Source of the DNA: Nocardioides panaciterrulae | GTDB lineage: Bacteria; Actinomycetota; Actinomycetes; Propionibacteriales; Nocardioidaceae | NCBI RefSeq assembly: GCF_013409645.1 | Contig: NZ_JACCBG010000001.1 | Coordinates: 62,001-126,000 of the forward strand | Direction: 5' to 3' | Length of the DNA: 64,000 nt | Shown: one piece after another, positions 50,354 to 58,626 of the stretch | How positions within the stretch are numbered: the stretch's first letter is position 1 | Layout: each line of letters opens with the position of its first letter | Program-made: the position numbers and the translations under genes | The notes under the pieces: model-generated | What the model was told of the DNA's origin: nothing | Seen by the model: only the letters and a program-made list of their open reading frames with translations | Databases searched by the model: none

Positions 50354-50832
50354 CAGCGACCCCGGTTCTGCCGGCGCACCGACACCTGGGGCCGGCCGCC
50401 GACGTAGGAGCGGCTCGGGTCGACCACGAAGCCCTGGCGCAGCGCCTCCCGGCCGATGAGCATCCGGAAGCCCATCTGGTCGCGGCGCGAGAGCGTCATC
50501 TCGGTGGTGACCCGCCGTCCGGCCAGGCTGACGTCCATCCGCACGACGTACCGCTCGTCGGAGTGCCCCGAGGAGCTGCGCACGAGGCGGCGGTCCAGGA
50601 TCGGGCTCTCCACGGTGGTGGCGTCCTCGCCGGAGCCCTGCCAGGGGTGCACCGAGTAGCGCACCCACGGCGCGCCGTCGCGCTCGAGCTCGACGAGGTC
50701 GAAGGCGTGGATCGCCGAGGAGCGCGCGCCGGTGTCGATCTTGGCCTTGATCCAGCCGACGCCGCAGTCGGGGAGGCTCACCCACTCCCGCCAGCCGACG
50801 AGGGTGCTCTCAGGGGTCTTCGACACGGGCAC
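50353..50832 (-). CDS. rimB: Retropepsin-like aspartic protease (RimB/DUF785 family)
   Basis: A 159-residue protein with the retropepsin active-site motif AKIDTGARSSAIHA (D-T-G) and a second conserved segment MGFRMLIGREALRQGF. This is the family annotated as ATP-dependent zinc protease or RimB, found beside RimK-type ligases. GTG 50826 has the better-placed AGGA; GTG 50832 is also possible. It is translationally coupled to the deacylase gene. Protease activity is inferred from the family. Confidence 0.85.
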   Translation of the reverse strand: MPVSKTPESTLVGWREWVSLPDCGVGWIKAKIDTGARSSAIHAFDLVELERDGAPWVRYSVHPWQGSGEDATTVESPILDRRLVRSSSGHSDERYVVRMDVSLAGRRVTTEMTLSRRDQMGFRMLIGREALRQGFVVDPSRSYVGGRPQVSVRRQNRGR

Positions 50833-50932
50833 ATCCTGTCAGGAGCCGACCAGCGCCCGGGCCAGGCGGCACCCTGCTCGGTGATCGGTGCTTGAATGGG
50901 CGGCCGTCACCCCCGGCGGCCCCAGGACGGTC

Positions 50933-52123
50933 ATGAAACTGGCGATCCTCTCCCGAGCACCACGTGCCTACAGCACCCAGCGACTCCGGTCGGCCGCGCT
51001 CGAGCGCGGCCACAACGTGAAGGTGCTCAACACGCTGCGCTTCTCCATCGACCTCTCCGGCGACGAGCCCGACCTGCAGTTCCGGGGCAAGCATCTCTCC
51101 AGCTACGACGCGGTCCTGCCGCGGATCGGCAACTCGATCACCTACTTCGGCACGGCCGTGGTCCGTCAGTTCGAGCAGATGGACGTCTACACGCCGAACC
51201 CGGCGTACGGCATCACCAACAGCCGCGACAAGCTCCGCGCCACCCAGATCCTGTCCCGCCACAACATCGGGATGCCCGCCACGACGTTCGTGCGCGACCG
51301 CAAGGACGTGGTCGCGGCCATCGAGCGGGTCGGCGGCGCGCCGGTGGTGATCAAGCTGCTCGAGGGCACCCAGGGCATCGGCGTGATCCTCGCGCCGGAC
51401 CGCAAAGTCGCCGAGGCGATCATCGAGACCCTGCACAGCACCCAGCAGAACGTGCTGATCCAGCGGTTCGTGAAGGAGAGCAAGGGCCGCGACATCCGAG
51501 CGCTGGTCGTCGGTGACCGGGTCGTCGCCGCGATGCGACGGGTCGCCCAGGGCGACGAGTTCCGCTCGAACGTGCACCGCGGCGGGTCGGTCGAGCCGGT
51601 CGCGCTCGACGCGGAGTACGAGCGCACCGCGGTGCGCGCGGCCCAGATCATGGGCCTGCGGGTCGCCGGCGTGGACATGCTCGAGGGCAACGACGGTCCG
51701 CTGGTGATGGAGGTCAACTCCTCGCCCGGCCTGGAGGGCATCGAGACCGCCACCCAGCTCGACGTCGCCGGCGCGATCATCGACTTCATCGCCAACCAGG
51801 TGGCCTTCCCCGAGATCGACGTCCGCCAGCGGCTCAGCGTCTCGACCGGGTACGGCGTGGCCGAGCTCGTGGTCCACCCCGGGGCCGACATGGTCGGCCG
51901 GAAGCTCAGCGAGTCCGGACTCGACGACCGCGACATCACCGTGCTCACCCTGCACCGCGGTGCCACCGTGATCCCCAACCCGCGCAACAAGGAGCTCGTC
52001 GAGGCGGGCGACCGACTGCTCTGCTTCGGCAAGCTGGAGGAGATGCGCTCGATGATCCCCGCGCGCCGCCGGCGCCGCAGCCGGGTCAAGAAGCTGCCGG
52101 AGCAGCCGATCCCCGAGTCCTGA
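50933..52123 (+). CDS. rimK: RimK-type ATP-grasp ligase with C-terminal RCK domain
   Basis: A 396-residue protein. Residues about 1-300 are a RimK-like glutamate ligase that adds acidic residues to an acceptor using ATP: MKLAILSRAPRAYSTQRL, ADRKLRATQILSRHNIGMP-type segment, APVVIKLLEGTQGIGV, LIQRFVKESKGRDIRALVVG and GPLVMEVNSSPGLEGIE. Residues about 310-385 form a TrkA-C/RCK domain (GVAELVVHPGADMVGRKLSE, then VIPNPRNKELVEAGDRLLCF), a fusion that could make it ligand-responsive. The protease-like and deacylase genes are divergent. The acceptor (ribosomal protein S6 in E. coli) is not known here. Confidence 0.88.
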   Translation: MKLAILSRAPRAYSTQRLRSAALERGHNVKVLNTLRFSIDLSGDEPDLQFRGKHLSSYDAVLPRIGNSITYFGTAVVRQFEQMDVYTPNPAYGITNSRDKLRATQILSRHNIGMPATTFVRDRKDVVAAIERVGGAPVVIKLLEGTQGIGVILAPDRKVAEAIIETLHSTQQNVLIQRFVKESKGRDIRALVVGDRVVAAMRRVAQGDEFRSNVHRGGSVEPVALDAEYERTAVRAAQIMGLRVAGVDMLEGNDGPLVMEVNSSPGLEGIETATQLDVAGAIIDFIANQVAFPEIDVRQRLSVSTGYGVAELVVHPGADMVGRKLSESGLDDRDITVLTLHRGATVIPNPRNKELVEAGDRLLCFGKLEEMRSMIPARRRRRSRVKKLPEQPIPES

Positions 52124-52172
52124 CCGGTCCGGCGTGCCGACCGCCGAGGGGCCGCTGGTGGTCGCCCGGCAC

Positions 52173-52296
52173 GGGTCGGCCGGGTCGGCCGGGTCGGCCG
52201 GGGCGGGCTGGGGCGGGCTGGGGCGGGCTGGGCGGGATAGTCCGTGACGTTTCGGCCCCTTACTGACCCGCAGCGGGGCCGGATCGTCACGGACTA
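52173..52296. repeat. Tandem repeats and a large hairpin after rimK
   Basis: Three 9-bp GGGTCGGCC units (52173-52199) are followed by three 10-bp GGGGCGGGCT units (52200-52229). Then TAGTCCGTGACG (52238-52249) pairs perfectly with CGTCACGGACTA (52285-52296), with CGGCCCC (52253-52259) and GGGGCCG (52275-52281) as an inner stem. Downstream of rimK it may serve as a terminator, but the stem is longer and more perfect than usual. Confidence 0.8.
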
Positions 52297-52330
52297 CCCC
52301 CGTCGCCCTCCCACCGGCCGGCCGGCCCCA

Positions 52331-52357
52331 CGGTGTCAACGAGCGCCGACTCGGCGT
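52331..52357. repeat. Dispersed palindromic repeat, single copy
   Basis: The 28-base stretch CACGGTGTCAACGAG + CGCCGACTCGGCG matches the reverse complement of units at 63718-63777 at all but one base. The core CGCCGA-x-TCGGCG is palindromic. It lies in the rimK/BNR-protein intergenic region; the remainder up to 52,473 shows no gene. Confidence 0.8.
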
Positions 52358-52473
52358 GCTCAACCGCTCCAGACCAGTGCCGCGCCGGAGTTTGTGCCGT
52401 AGCGCGGCGGGAAGTCCGTCGTTGACGCAGGCAGACGGAGGAGCAGGTCCTCCACGGCGAAGGGTCCACCAGC

Positions 52474-54249
52474 ATGCGACTGCTGTCCTCATCCGCCCGT
52501 ACGGCGCTCGGGAGCCTCGGCGCCCTTCTGCTGCTGGCCGGCGGCCTGACCGCGCTCGGGTCGGCCGACGCCGCGACCCCGGCCGAGGGGACCGTCGCCG
52601 CCGACGGCCACCACAAGGCGACCTGGACCGGGGGACCGTTCGCGGTCCCGAACGTCACCGGCAACGCGCTGGACCAGCCGGACTGCTCGGCCCCGCAGTC
52701 GTGTGACGACTTCACGCTGCACGTCGACAGCCCGAAGGGCTACGGCGCCCACCACCAGCTGAGGGTGCGGGTCGGCTGGTCGAACGCCGCGGCCGACTTC
52801 GACGTCTACCTGCTCGACGCGAAGGGCGACGCGGTGGCCACCGCCGCGAGCAGCGCCGACCCCGAGCTGATCCTCGCGGCGCCGAAGGCGGGCGACTACA
52901 CCGTGCGCGTCGTGCCGTTCGCCCCGCTCGGCGAGAGCTACTCCGCCACCGCCAAGCTGGTGAAGAAGCCGGACAACCCGGCCCCGGCGCCCGGCAGGGC
53001 GCCCACCTTCCGCAACTACAAGGCGCCGAAGAAGTTCGCCGACGCCGACAACGCCGGCGAGCCCAGCATCGGCAACAGCTTCAAGACCGGCGCCACGATG
53101 TACCAGGCCTACCTGTCGACCTACAAGGTCCGCTGGAAGCACGGCAAGGCCGCGTGGACCGACGTCTCGGCCAACGCCGGCAACGGCTGCCCGCAGGGCA
53201 GCACACAGAGCCTCGACCCGATCCTGTTCACCGACCGCCAGACCGGCCGCACCTTCGAGTCCCAGCTGACCGGGGTCGACTCCGCGACCTGCTGGACCGA
53301 CGACGACGGCAAGACCTGGAACCCCAGCGAGGGCGGCGGCATCCCCAGCGGGGTCGACCACCAGAGCATCGGCGGTGGCCCCTACGCGGCCGGCGGACTG
53401 GGCGGCCTGCCGACCTCGGCGTACCCGAACGCCGTCTACTACTGCAGCCAGGACATCGCGACCGCGTTCTGCGCCGCGTCCCACGACGGCGGCACCACCT
53501 TCGGCGCGGGCGTCCCGACCTACGACCTGACCCAGTGCGGCGGCCTGCACGGCCACCTCAAGGTCGCCCCCGACGGCACGGCCTACCTGCCGAACAAGGG
53601 CTGCGGCTCCAACGCCGCCGTCGCGGTCTCCTCCGACGACGGCCAGAGCTGGACGGTCCGCAAGGTGCCCTCGAGCACCGTCGGCGACTCCGACCCGTCG
53701 ATCGGGATCGGCGCCAACGGCACGGTCTACTTCGGGTACGTCGGCGCCGACAGCCGACCCGGCGTCGCGGTGAGCCACGACCAGGGCCGGACCTGGAAGC
53801 ACGGCCAGCAGGTCGCCGGTGACTTCGGCGTCAAGAACGCGGTGTTCCCGGAGATGGTCGCGGGCGCCGACGACCGCGCCGCGTTCGCCTACCTCGGCAC
53901 CACCAAGGGGGGCAACTACCAGGCGACCGGCAAGTTCAAGGGCGTCTGGCACCTCTACATCAGCACGACGTACGACGGCGGCCGGCACTGGGTGACCCGG
54001 GACGCCACCCCGAAGGACCCGGTGCAGCGCGGCTCGCTGTGCACCGGCGGCACCACCTGCGGCAACGACCGGAACCTGCTCGACTTCATGGACATCACCC
54101 TCGACGAGCACGGGCGGATCCTGGTCGGCTACGCCGACGGCTGCATCGGCGCCTGCGTGGACCACCCGAGGAAGAACGGCCACGACGCCTACGCCACGAT
54201 CGCCCGGCAGACCGGGGGCCGCACGCTGTTCCCGAAGTACGACCGATGA
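52474..54249 (+). CDS. Secreted sialidase-like (BNR-repeat) protein
   Basis: A 591-residue exported protein. An N-terminal signal peptide (about 1-34, ending ADAAT) is followed by a beta-sandwich of about 110 residues (LHVDSPKGYGAHHQLRVRVG, then KAGDYTVRVVPF) like bacterial pre-peptidase domains, and then a beta-propeller with Asp-box/BNR repeats such as SHDGGTTF, SSDDGQSW, SHDQGRTW and TYDGGRHW. The propeller is of the sialidase fold, but I see no arginine triad, so glycosidase activity is not assured. The next gene overlaps its stop (ATGA), so the two are coupled. Confidence 0.8.
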   Translation: MRLLSSSARTALGSLGALLLLAGGLTALGSADAATPAEGTVAADGHHKATWTGGPFAVPNVTGNALDQPDCSAPQSCDDFTLHVDSPKGYGAHHQLRVRVGWSNAAADFDVYLLDAKGDAVATAASSADPELILAAPKAGDYTVRVVPFAPLGESYSATAKLVKKPDNPAPAPGRAPTFRNYKAPKKFADADNAGEPSIGNSFKTGATMYQAYLSTYKVRWKHGKAAWTDVSANAGNGCPQGSTQSLDPILFTDRQTGRTFESQLTGVDSATCWTDDDGKTWNPSEGGGIPSGVDHQSIGGGPYAAGGLGGLPTSAYPNAVYYCSQDIATAFCAASHDGGTTFGAGVPTYDLTQCGGLHGHLKVAPDGTAYLPNKGCGSNAAVAVSSDDGQSWTVRKVPSSTVGDSDPSIGIGANGTVYFGYVGADSRPGVAVSHDQGRTWKHGQQVAGDFGVKNAVFPEMVAGADDRAAFAYLGTTKGGNYQATGKFKGVWHLYISTTYDGGRHWVTRDATPKDPVQRGSLCTGGTTCGNDRNLLDFMDITLDEHGRILVGYADGCIGACVDHPRKNGHDAYATIARQTGGRTLFPKYDR

Positions 54250-54806
54250 GGGGGTCTGCCGGGGCGCGGCCGGGCAGGGTGCGGCCGGTGGGGTTGCGGG
54301 CGGCGGCGCTCGCGGTCGCCCTGCTGCTCGGCCTGCCGACGCTGGCGGGCTGCGGCGGCGACGCCGACGGCGAGCCGGCGTCGGGCCGGGGGACCGAGCC
54401 GACCCAGGGGCACGAGACCGATCAGGAGGCCGGCAACGAGCTCGAGGGGGCCGCCGACCGGACGATCTGCCAGGCCGACGCGACCGCCGTGGCCACGCCG
54501 TACGCCGAGGGCTTCCCCGACGCGTGGCGCTTCCCGCCGCGGACCACGGTCTACGACGTCGAGGACCGCGGCTCGACCGGGGTGATCGTCACCGGGATCT
54601 CCTCGACCCCGTTCAAGCAGATCCTCGACTTCCTCAACCACGACGCGGTCGACGCCGGCTTCGAGGTCACCGGCGGGGAGACCGAGGAGCACGACGCCGA
54701 GGCGAACTGGTCCACGGGGCGGCAGGACGGGCGCTGGGCGATCCGCGAATCGCCGCAGTGCCCCGGCGAGACCGTGATCCAGGTGTACGCCGAGCCGACG
54801 TCCTGA
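54246..54806 (+). CDS. Putative lipoprotein
   Basis: A 186-residue protein with a basic start, a hydrophobic segment (about 18-35) and the lipobox LAGC, so lipidated and surface-anchored. The mature part is acidic and Glu/Gly-rich at first, then a folded domain of about 100 residues (WRFPPRTTVYDVEDRGSTGV, then PFKQILDFLNHDAVDAGFEV). I recognise no family. It is translationally coupled to the BNR-repeat protein gene, which suggests the two act together outside the cell. Confidence 0.75.
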   Translation: MRGSAGARPGRVRPVGLRAAALAVALLLGLPTLAGCGGDADGEPASGRGTEPTQGHETDQEAGNELEGAADRTICQADATAVATPYAEGFPDAWRFPPRTTVYDVEDRGSTGVIVTGISSTPFKQILDFLNHDAVDAGFEVTGGETEEHDAEANWSTGRQDGRWAIRESPQCPGETVIQVYAEPTS

Positions 54807-54900
54807 CCGGCGCCGGACTGGTGCTGCCGGCTGGTGCTGCCGGCTGGGGCTGCCAGCTCAGCCCCTCCACCCCCAGCCCGCCGTGTAGGAGACTGCTGCC

Positions 54901-56214
54901 GTGACCGACCAGCCCACGCTCAGCCGGGCCCAGCGGGCCACCACCAGCGCCGTGTCCGTCGGCCGGGAGGTCCAGGGCCGGATCTACCGCGCCGGCGTCT
55001 TCGGCCACCGACCGGCGGTCCCGGTCGAACCGGCCGCGCTCGAGCGTGCGGCCGAGCGGGCGATGAGCCGGCAGGCCTGGTCCTACGTGGCCGGCAGCGC
55101 CGGCCAGCAGCGCACCGCCCGGGCCAACGTCGAGGCGTTCGACCGGCACCGGATCGTGCCGCGGATGCTGGTCGACGTCGAGGAGCGCGACACCTCGGTG
55201 GAGCTCTTCGGCCGCCGGCTGCCGGCGCCGCTGCTGTTCGCGCCCGTCGGCGTGCTCGAGATGGCGCACCGGGACGCCGACCTCGCGGTCGCCGAGGCGG
55301 CCCGGCAGCTGGGCCTCCCGATGGTGCTCTCCACGCAGGCGTCGGTGCCGATGGAGCAGGTGGCCGCCCGCCTCGGGGACGCACCACGCTGGTTCCAGCT
55401 CTACTGGAGCCGCGAGGACGAGCTCGTCGACTCGTTCGTACGCCGGGCCGAGCAGATCGGCAGCGAGGCGATCGTGGTCACGCTGGACACCCACGTGCTC
55501 GGCTGGCGCACCCGCGACCTCGACCTGGCCTACCTGCCGTTCGCGCGCGGCCAGGGCATCGCGCAGTACACCAGCGACCCGGTCTTCCGGCGGCTGGTGG
55601 CGGAGCGGGCGGCGGCCGGGCCCTCGGGCGAGCCGACGCCCCGGCCGACCGCGGCCGCCGTACGCGCGCTGGTCTCGATGGCGCGGCACTGGCCGGGCGA
55701 CACCTGGGGCAACCTGCGCTCCCCGCTGCCGCGGGCCGCGGTCGAGACCTTCCTCGACGTGTTCTCGCGCTCGTCGCTGAGCTGGGCCGACCTGGCCTAC
55801 CTGCGCGAGCGGACCGCGCTGCCGATCCTGCTCAAGGGCATCCAGGACCCGCGGGACGCGGCGCTCGCCCTGGACCACGGCGTGGACGGGATCGTGGTGT
55901 CCAATCACGGGGGCCGCCAGGTCGACGGCGCGATCGGGTCGCTCGACGCCCTGCCCGGCATCGTGGAGGAGGTCGACGGCCGGGTCCCGGTGCTGTTCGA
56001 CAGCGGCGTGCGCAGCGGCGCCGACGCGTTCAAGGCGCTCGCGCTCGGCGCCCGGGCGGTGCTGGTCGGGCGGCCCTGGGTCTACGGGCTGGCGCTCGCC
56101 GGCGCGCGGGGGGTGCGCGAGGTGATGGAGGACCTGTGGGCCGAGCTCGACCTGACCATGGCGCTGAGCGGCGTCGGCGGCGTCGAGCAGGTCACCCGCG
56201 ACCTGCTGGCCTGA
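54901..56214 (+). CDS. FMN-dependent alpha-hydroxy acid oxidase / lactate 2-monooxygenase-like
   Basis: A 437-residue TIM-barrel flavoprotein. The family run is visible: SYVAGSAGQQRTARANVEAF, LLFAPVGVLEMAHRDAD, RWFQLYWSREDELV, VTLDTHVLGWRTRDLD, then the catalytic VVSNHGGRQVDGAIGSLDAL with the active His, and FDSGVRSGADAFKALALGA for FMN phosphate. The insert DLDLAYLPFARGQGIAQYTSD resembles lactate 2-monooxygenase, which decarboxylates L-lactate to acetate; a plain oxidase cannot be excluded. GTG 54901 begins the frame. Probably not in an operon with its neighbours. Confidence 0.85.
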   Translation: MTDQPTLSRAQRATTSAVSVGREVQGRIYRAGVFGHRPAVPVEPAALERAAERAMSRQAWSYVAGSAGQQRTARANVEAFDRHRIVPRMLVDVEERDTSVELFGRRLPAPLLFAPVGVLEMAHRDADLAVAEAARQLGLPMVLSTQASVPMEQVAARLGDAPRWFQLYWSREDELVDSFVRRAEQIGSEAIVVTLDTHVLGWRTRDLDLAYLPFARGQGIAQYTSDPVFRRLVAERAAAGPSGEPTPRPTAAAVRALVSMARHWPGDTWGNLRSPLPRAAVETFLDVFSRSSLSWADLAYLRERTALPILLKGIQDPRDAALALDHGVDGIVVSNHGGRQVDGAIGSLDALPGIVEEVDGRVPVLFDSGVRSGADAFKALALGARAVLVGRPWVYGLALAGARGVREVMEDLWAELDLTMALSGVGGVEQVTRDLLA

Positions 56215-56288
56215 GCTCGCCGGCCGGGGCGGCACCCGCCCGCGGCGGTAGACTCGGGCGTCACCCAGGCCGCGACGGAACGGAACCC

Positions 56289-56696
56289 ATGGGCCGCCAG
56301 CACATGCAGATCGGCGAGGTCGCCAACCGCACCGGTCTGAGCCTGCGCACCATCCGCTACTACGAGGAGATGGGCCTGGTCGTGCCCTCGGCGCGTACGA
56401 CGGGCGGCTTCCGGCTCTACACCGAGAGCGACGTGGCCCGGCTGATGGTGATCAAGCGGATGAAGCCGCTGGAGTTCTCGCTGGAGGAGATGAGCGAGCT
56501 GCTCGGCACGCTCGACGCCCTCGAGCGCCAGGACCCCGAGGCCGACCGGTCGGTGCTGCTGGCGCGACTCTCGCTGTTCCACGAGGCCGCCCTGGCCCGG
56601 GTGGACGCGATCCGGGCACAGCTCGCGGTGGCCGAGGGGTTCGCCGAGGAGCTGCGCGGCGCGGTCGCCAAGCAGCGGCGCTCCGCGCGGCACTGA
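56289..56696 (+). CDS. MerR family transcriptional regulator
   Basis: A 135-residue regulator. The DNA-binding head is MQIGEVANRTGLSLRTIRYY, then EEMGLVVPSARTTGGFRLYTE, followed by a helix (VARLMVIKRMKPLEFSLEEM) and a coiled-coil dimer helix. No metal-binding cysteines are visible, so it does not look like a heavy-metal sensor. ATG 56289 or the internal ATG at 56304 may be used. The target promoter is unknown. Confidence 0.85.
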   Translation: MGRQHMQIGEVANRTGLSLRTIRYYEEMGLVVPSARTTGGFRLYTESDVARLMVIKRMKPLEFSLEEMSELLGTLDALERQDPEADRSVLLARLSLFHEAALARVDAIRAQLAVAEGFAEELRGAVAKQRRSARH

Positions 56697-56769
56697 CTCC
56701 CGGCTCGGCCGACCGCCGGGGCGGCAGGAATGCGGGCCACCCTCACGCGGCGGTAGGCTCCGTGCACCT

Positions 56770-58344
56770 ATGCAACCGAGCAGCGACACCCGACCCCGCC
56801 GTACCTTCGCGGTCATCAGCCACCCGGACGCCGGCAAGTCGACGCTCACCGAGGCGCTGGCGCTGCACGCCGAGATGCTGTCCGAGGCCGGCGCCGTGCA
56901 CGGCAAGGCCGGCCGCCGAGGCACGGTCTCGGACTGGATGGAGATGGAGCGCGCCCGCGGCATCTCGATCAGCTCCGCCGCGCTGCAGTTCGCCTTCCGC
57001 GACCACGTGGTGAACCTCGTCGACACCCCCGGGCACGCGGACTTCTCCGAGGACACCTACCGGGTCCTCACCGCGGTCGACTCCGCGGTGATGCTGGTCG
57101 ACGCCGCCAAGGGGCTCGAGCCGCAGACGCTGAAGCTCTTCCGGGTGTGTGCCCAGCGGCGGATCCCGGTCCTCACCGTGGTCAACAAGTGGGACCGGCC
57201 CGGGCTGGAGCCGCTGGCCCTGATGGACGAGATCCAGCAGCAGATCGGGCTCGACCCCACGCCGCTCACCTGGCCGGTCGGCCTCGCCGGCGACTTCCGC
57301 GGCGTCCTCGACCGGCGCAGCGGGGAGTTCGTCCGGTACACCCGCACCGCGGGGGGCGCCACGAAGGCCCCCGAGGAGCGGATGGACCCGGCCGCCGCGG
57401 CGGCCCGGGAGGGCGACGCCTGGGCGACCGCGGTCGAGGAGCACGAGCTGCTCGCGGCCGACGGCGCCGAGCACGACCAGGAGCTCTTCCTCGCCGGCGC
57501 GACCACGCCGGTGCTGTTCGCCTCCGCGCTGCTCAACTTCGGCGTCGGCCGGCTGCTCGACACGCTGCTCGAGCTGGCGCCGGCGCCGGGCCCGACGCTG
57601 GACGCGCAGGGGAGCCCCCGGCAGCCGGGCGACGACTTCAGCGCCTACGTCTTCAAGGTGCAGGCCGGCATGGACGCCGCGCACCGCGACCGGCTCGCCT
57701 ACGCCCGGGTCTGCTCGGGCACCTTCGAGCGCGGCATGGTGGTCCGGCACGCCGCCACCGGCCGGCCGTTCGCGACCAAGTACGCCCAGGCTGTCTTCGG
57801 CCGCGAGCGCTCGTCGGTCGACGTGGCCGAGCCCGGCGACATCATCGGGCTGGTCAACGCGGCGGCGCTGCGCGTGGGCGACACGATCTACGACGGCTCG
57901 CCGGTGGAGTACCCGCCGATCGCCAGCTTCCCGCCCGAGCACTTCGCCAGCGTCCGGGCCGCCGACAGCGGCCGGCACAAGCAGTTCCGCCGCGGCATCG
58001 AGCAGCTCGACCAGGAGGGCGTGGTCCAGGTGCTGCGCTCGGAGCTGCGCGGCGACCAGGCGCCGGTGCTGGCCGCGGTCGGCCCGATGCAGTTCGAGGT
58101 GGTCGTGGCCCGGATGGCGGCGGAGTACAAGTGCCCGGTGCGCCTCGACCACCTCGACTACACCCTGGCGCGCCGGGTCCCCGCGGACCAGGCCGAGGCG
58201 CTGGCCGGCAAGCGCGGCGTCGAGGTGATGCGCCGCAGCGACGGGGCGCTGCTGGCGCTCTTCCCCGACCGGTGGCGGGTCTCCAGCGTCCAGCGCGAGC
58301 TCCCCGACCTGCGGCTCGAGGAGCTCGGCGTCGACCAGGCGTGA
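56770..58344 (+). CDS. prfC: Peptide chain release factor 3
   Basis: A 524-residue translational GTPase that recycles release factors 1 and 2. G1 is AVISHPDAGKSTLTEALAL, then MEMERARGISISSAALQF (G2 region), VDTPGHADFSEDTYRVL (G3) and NKWDR (G4). The middle and C-terminal parts carry RF3 domains II and III (FKVQAGMDAAHRDRLAYARV, and GPMQFEVVVARMAAEYKCPV), distinct from EF-G, which is longer. ATG 56770 is preferred. A long hairpin follows the stop. Confidence 0.93.
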   Translation: MQPSSDTRPRRTFAVISHPDAGKSTLTEALALHAEMLSEAGAVHGKAGRRGTVSDWMEMERARGISISSAALQFAFRDHVVNLVDTPGHADFSEDTYRVLTAVDSAVMLVDAAKGLEPQTLKLFRVCAQRRIPVLTVVNKWDRPGLEPLALMDEIQQQIGLDPTPLTWPVGLAGDFRGVLDRRSGEFVRYTRTAGGATKAPEERMDPAAAAAREGDAWATAVEEHELLAADGAEHDQELFLAGATTPVLFASALLNFGVGRLLDTLLELAPAPGPTLDAQGSPRQPGDDFSAYVFKVQAGMDAAHRDRLAYARVCSGTFERGMVVRHAATGRPFATKYAQAVFGRERSSVDVAEPGDIIGLVNAAALRVGDTIYDGSPVEYPPIASFPPEHFASVRAADSGRHKQFRRGIEQLDQEGVVQVLRSELRGDQAPVLAAVGPMQFEVVVARMAAEYKCPVRLDHLDYTLARRVPADQAEALAGKRGVEVMRRSDGALLALFPDRWRVSSVQRELPDLRLEELGVDQA

Positions 58345-58407
58345 GCCACGGGCCAGCGCTCGCGTCGATTCGTCCCTGAGTCTTACGTAAGGGTAGAGTT
58401 GCTGACT

Positions 58408-58446
58408 CGAGGGCCCGGGTGCGTCACGCACGCCCCGGGGCCCTCG
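58408..58446 (+). terminator. Hairpin downstream of prfC
   Basis: CGAGGGCCC (58408-58416) pairs with GGGCCCTCG (58438-58446), extended inward by further G-C pairs around a TCAC loop. It lies about 64 bases past the prfC stop and before the SulP gene, so it probably ends prfC transcription. Confidence 0.7.
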
Positions 58447-58626
58447 GGGCTTTCGGGGCCTTCAGGCCGGGGATGTCGCCGCGACGTCCTCCGCCGCGTG
58501 CCCCGCCGCGTTCTTCGTGGGCCCTCCCTGCCACTGCCGCGGCGTCCCCGGACGCCGACGGCGTGGACGGCGTCGTACCTCCGCGGCCTTCCCCCGTACA
58601 GATCCAGTTCCCACGGAGCCTCCTCC

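Noticed and set aside
58399-58626. An N-terminal extension of the SulP transporter
   Set aside because: The stretch contains the prfC terminator hairpin and Arg/Pro-rich translation; a Shine-Dalgarno-like GGAG supports the TTG at 58627.
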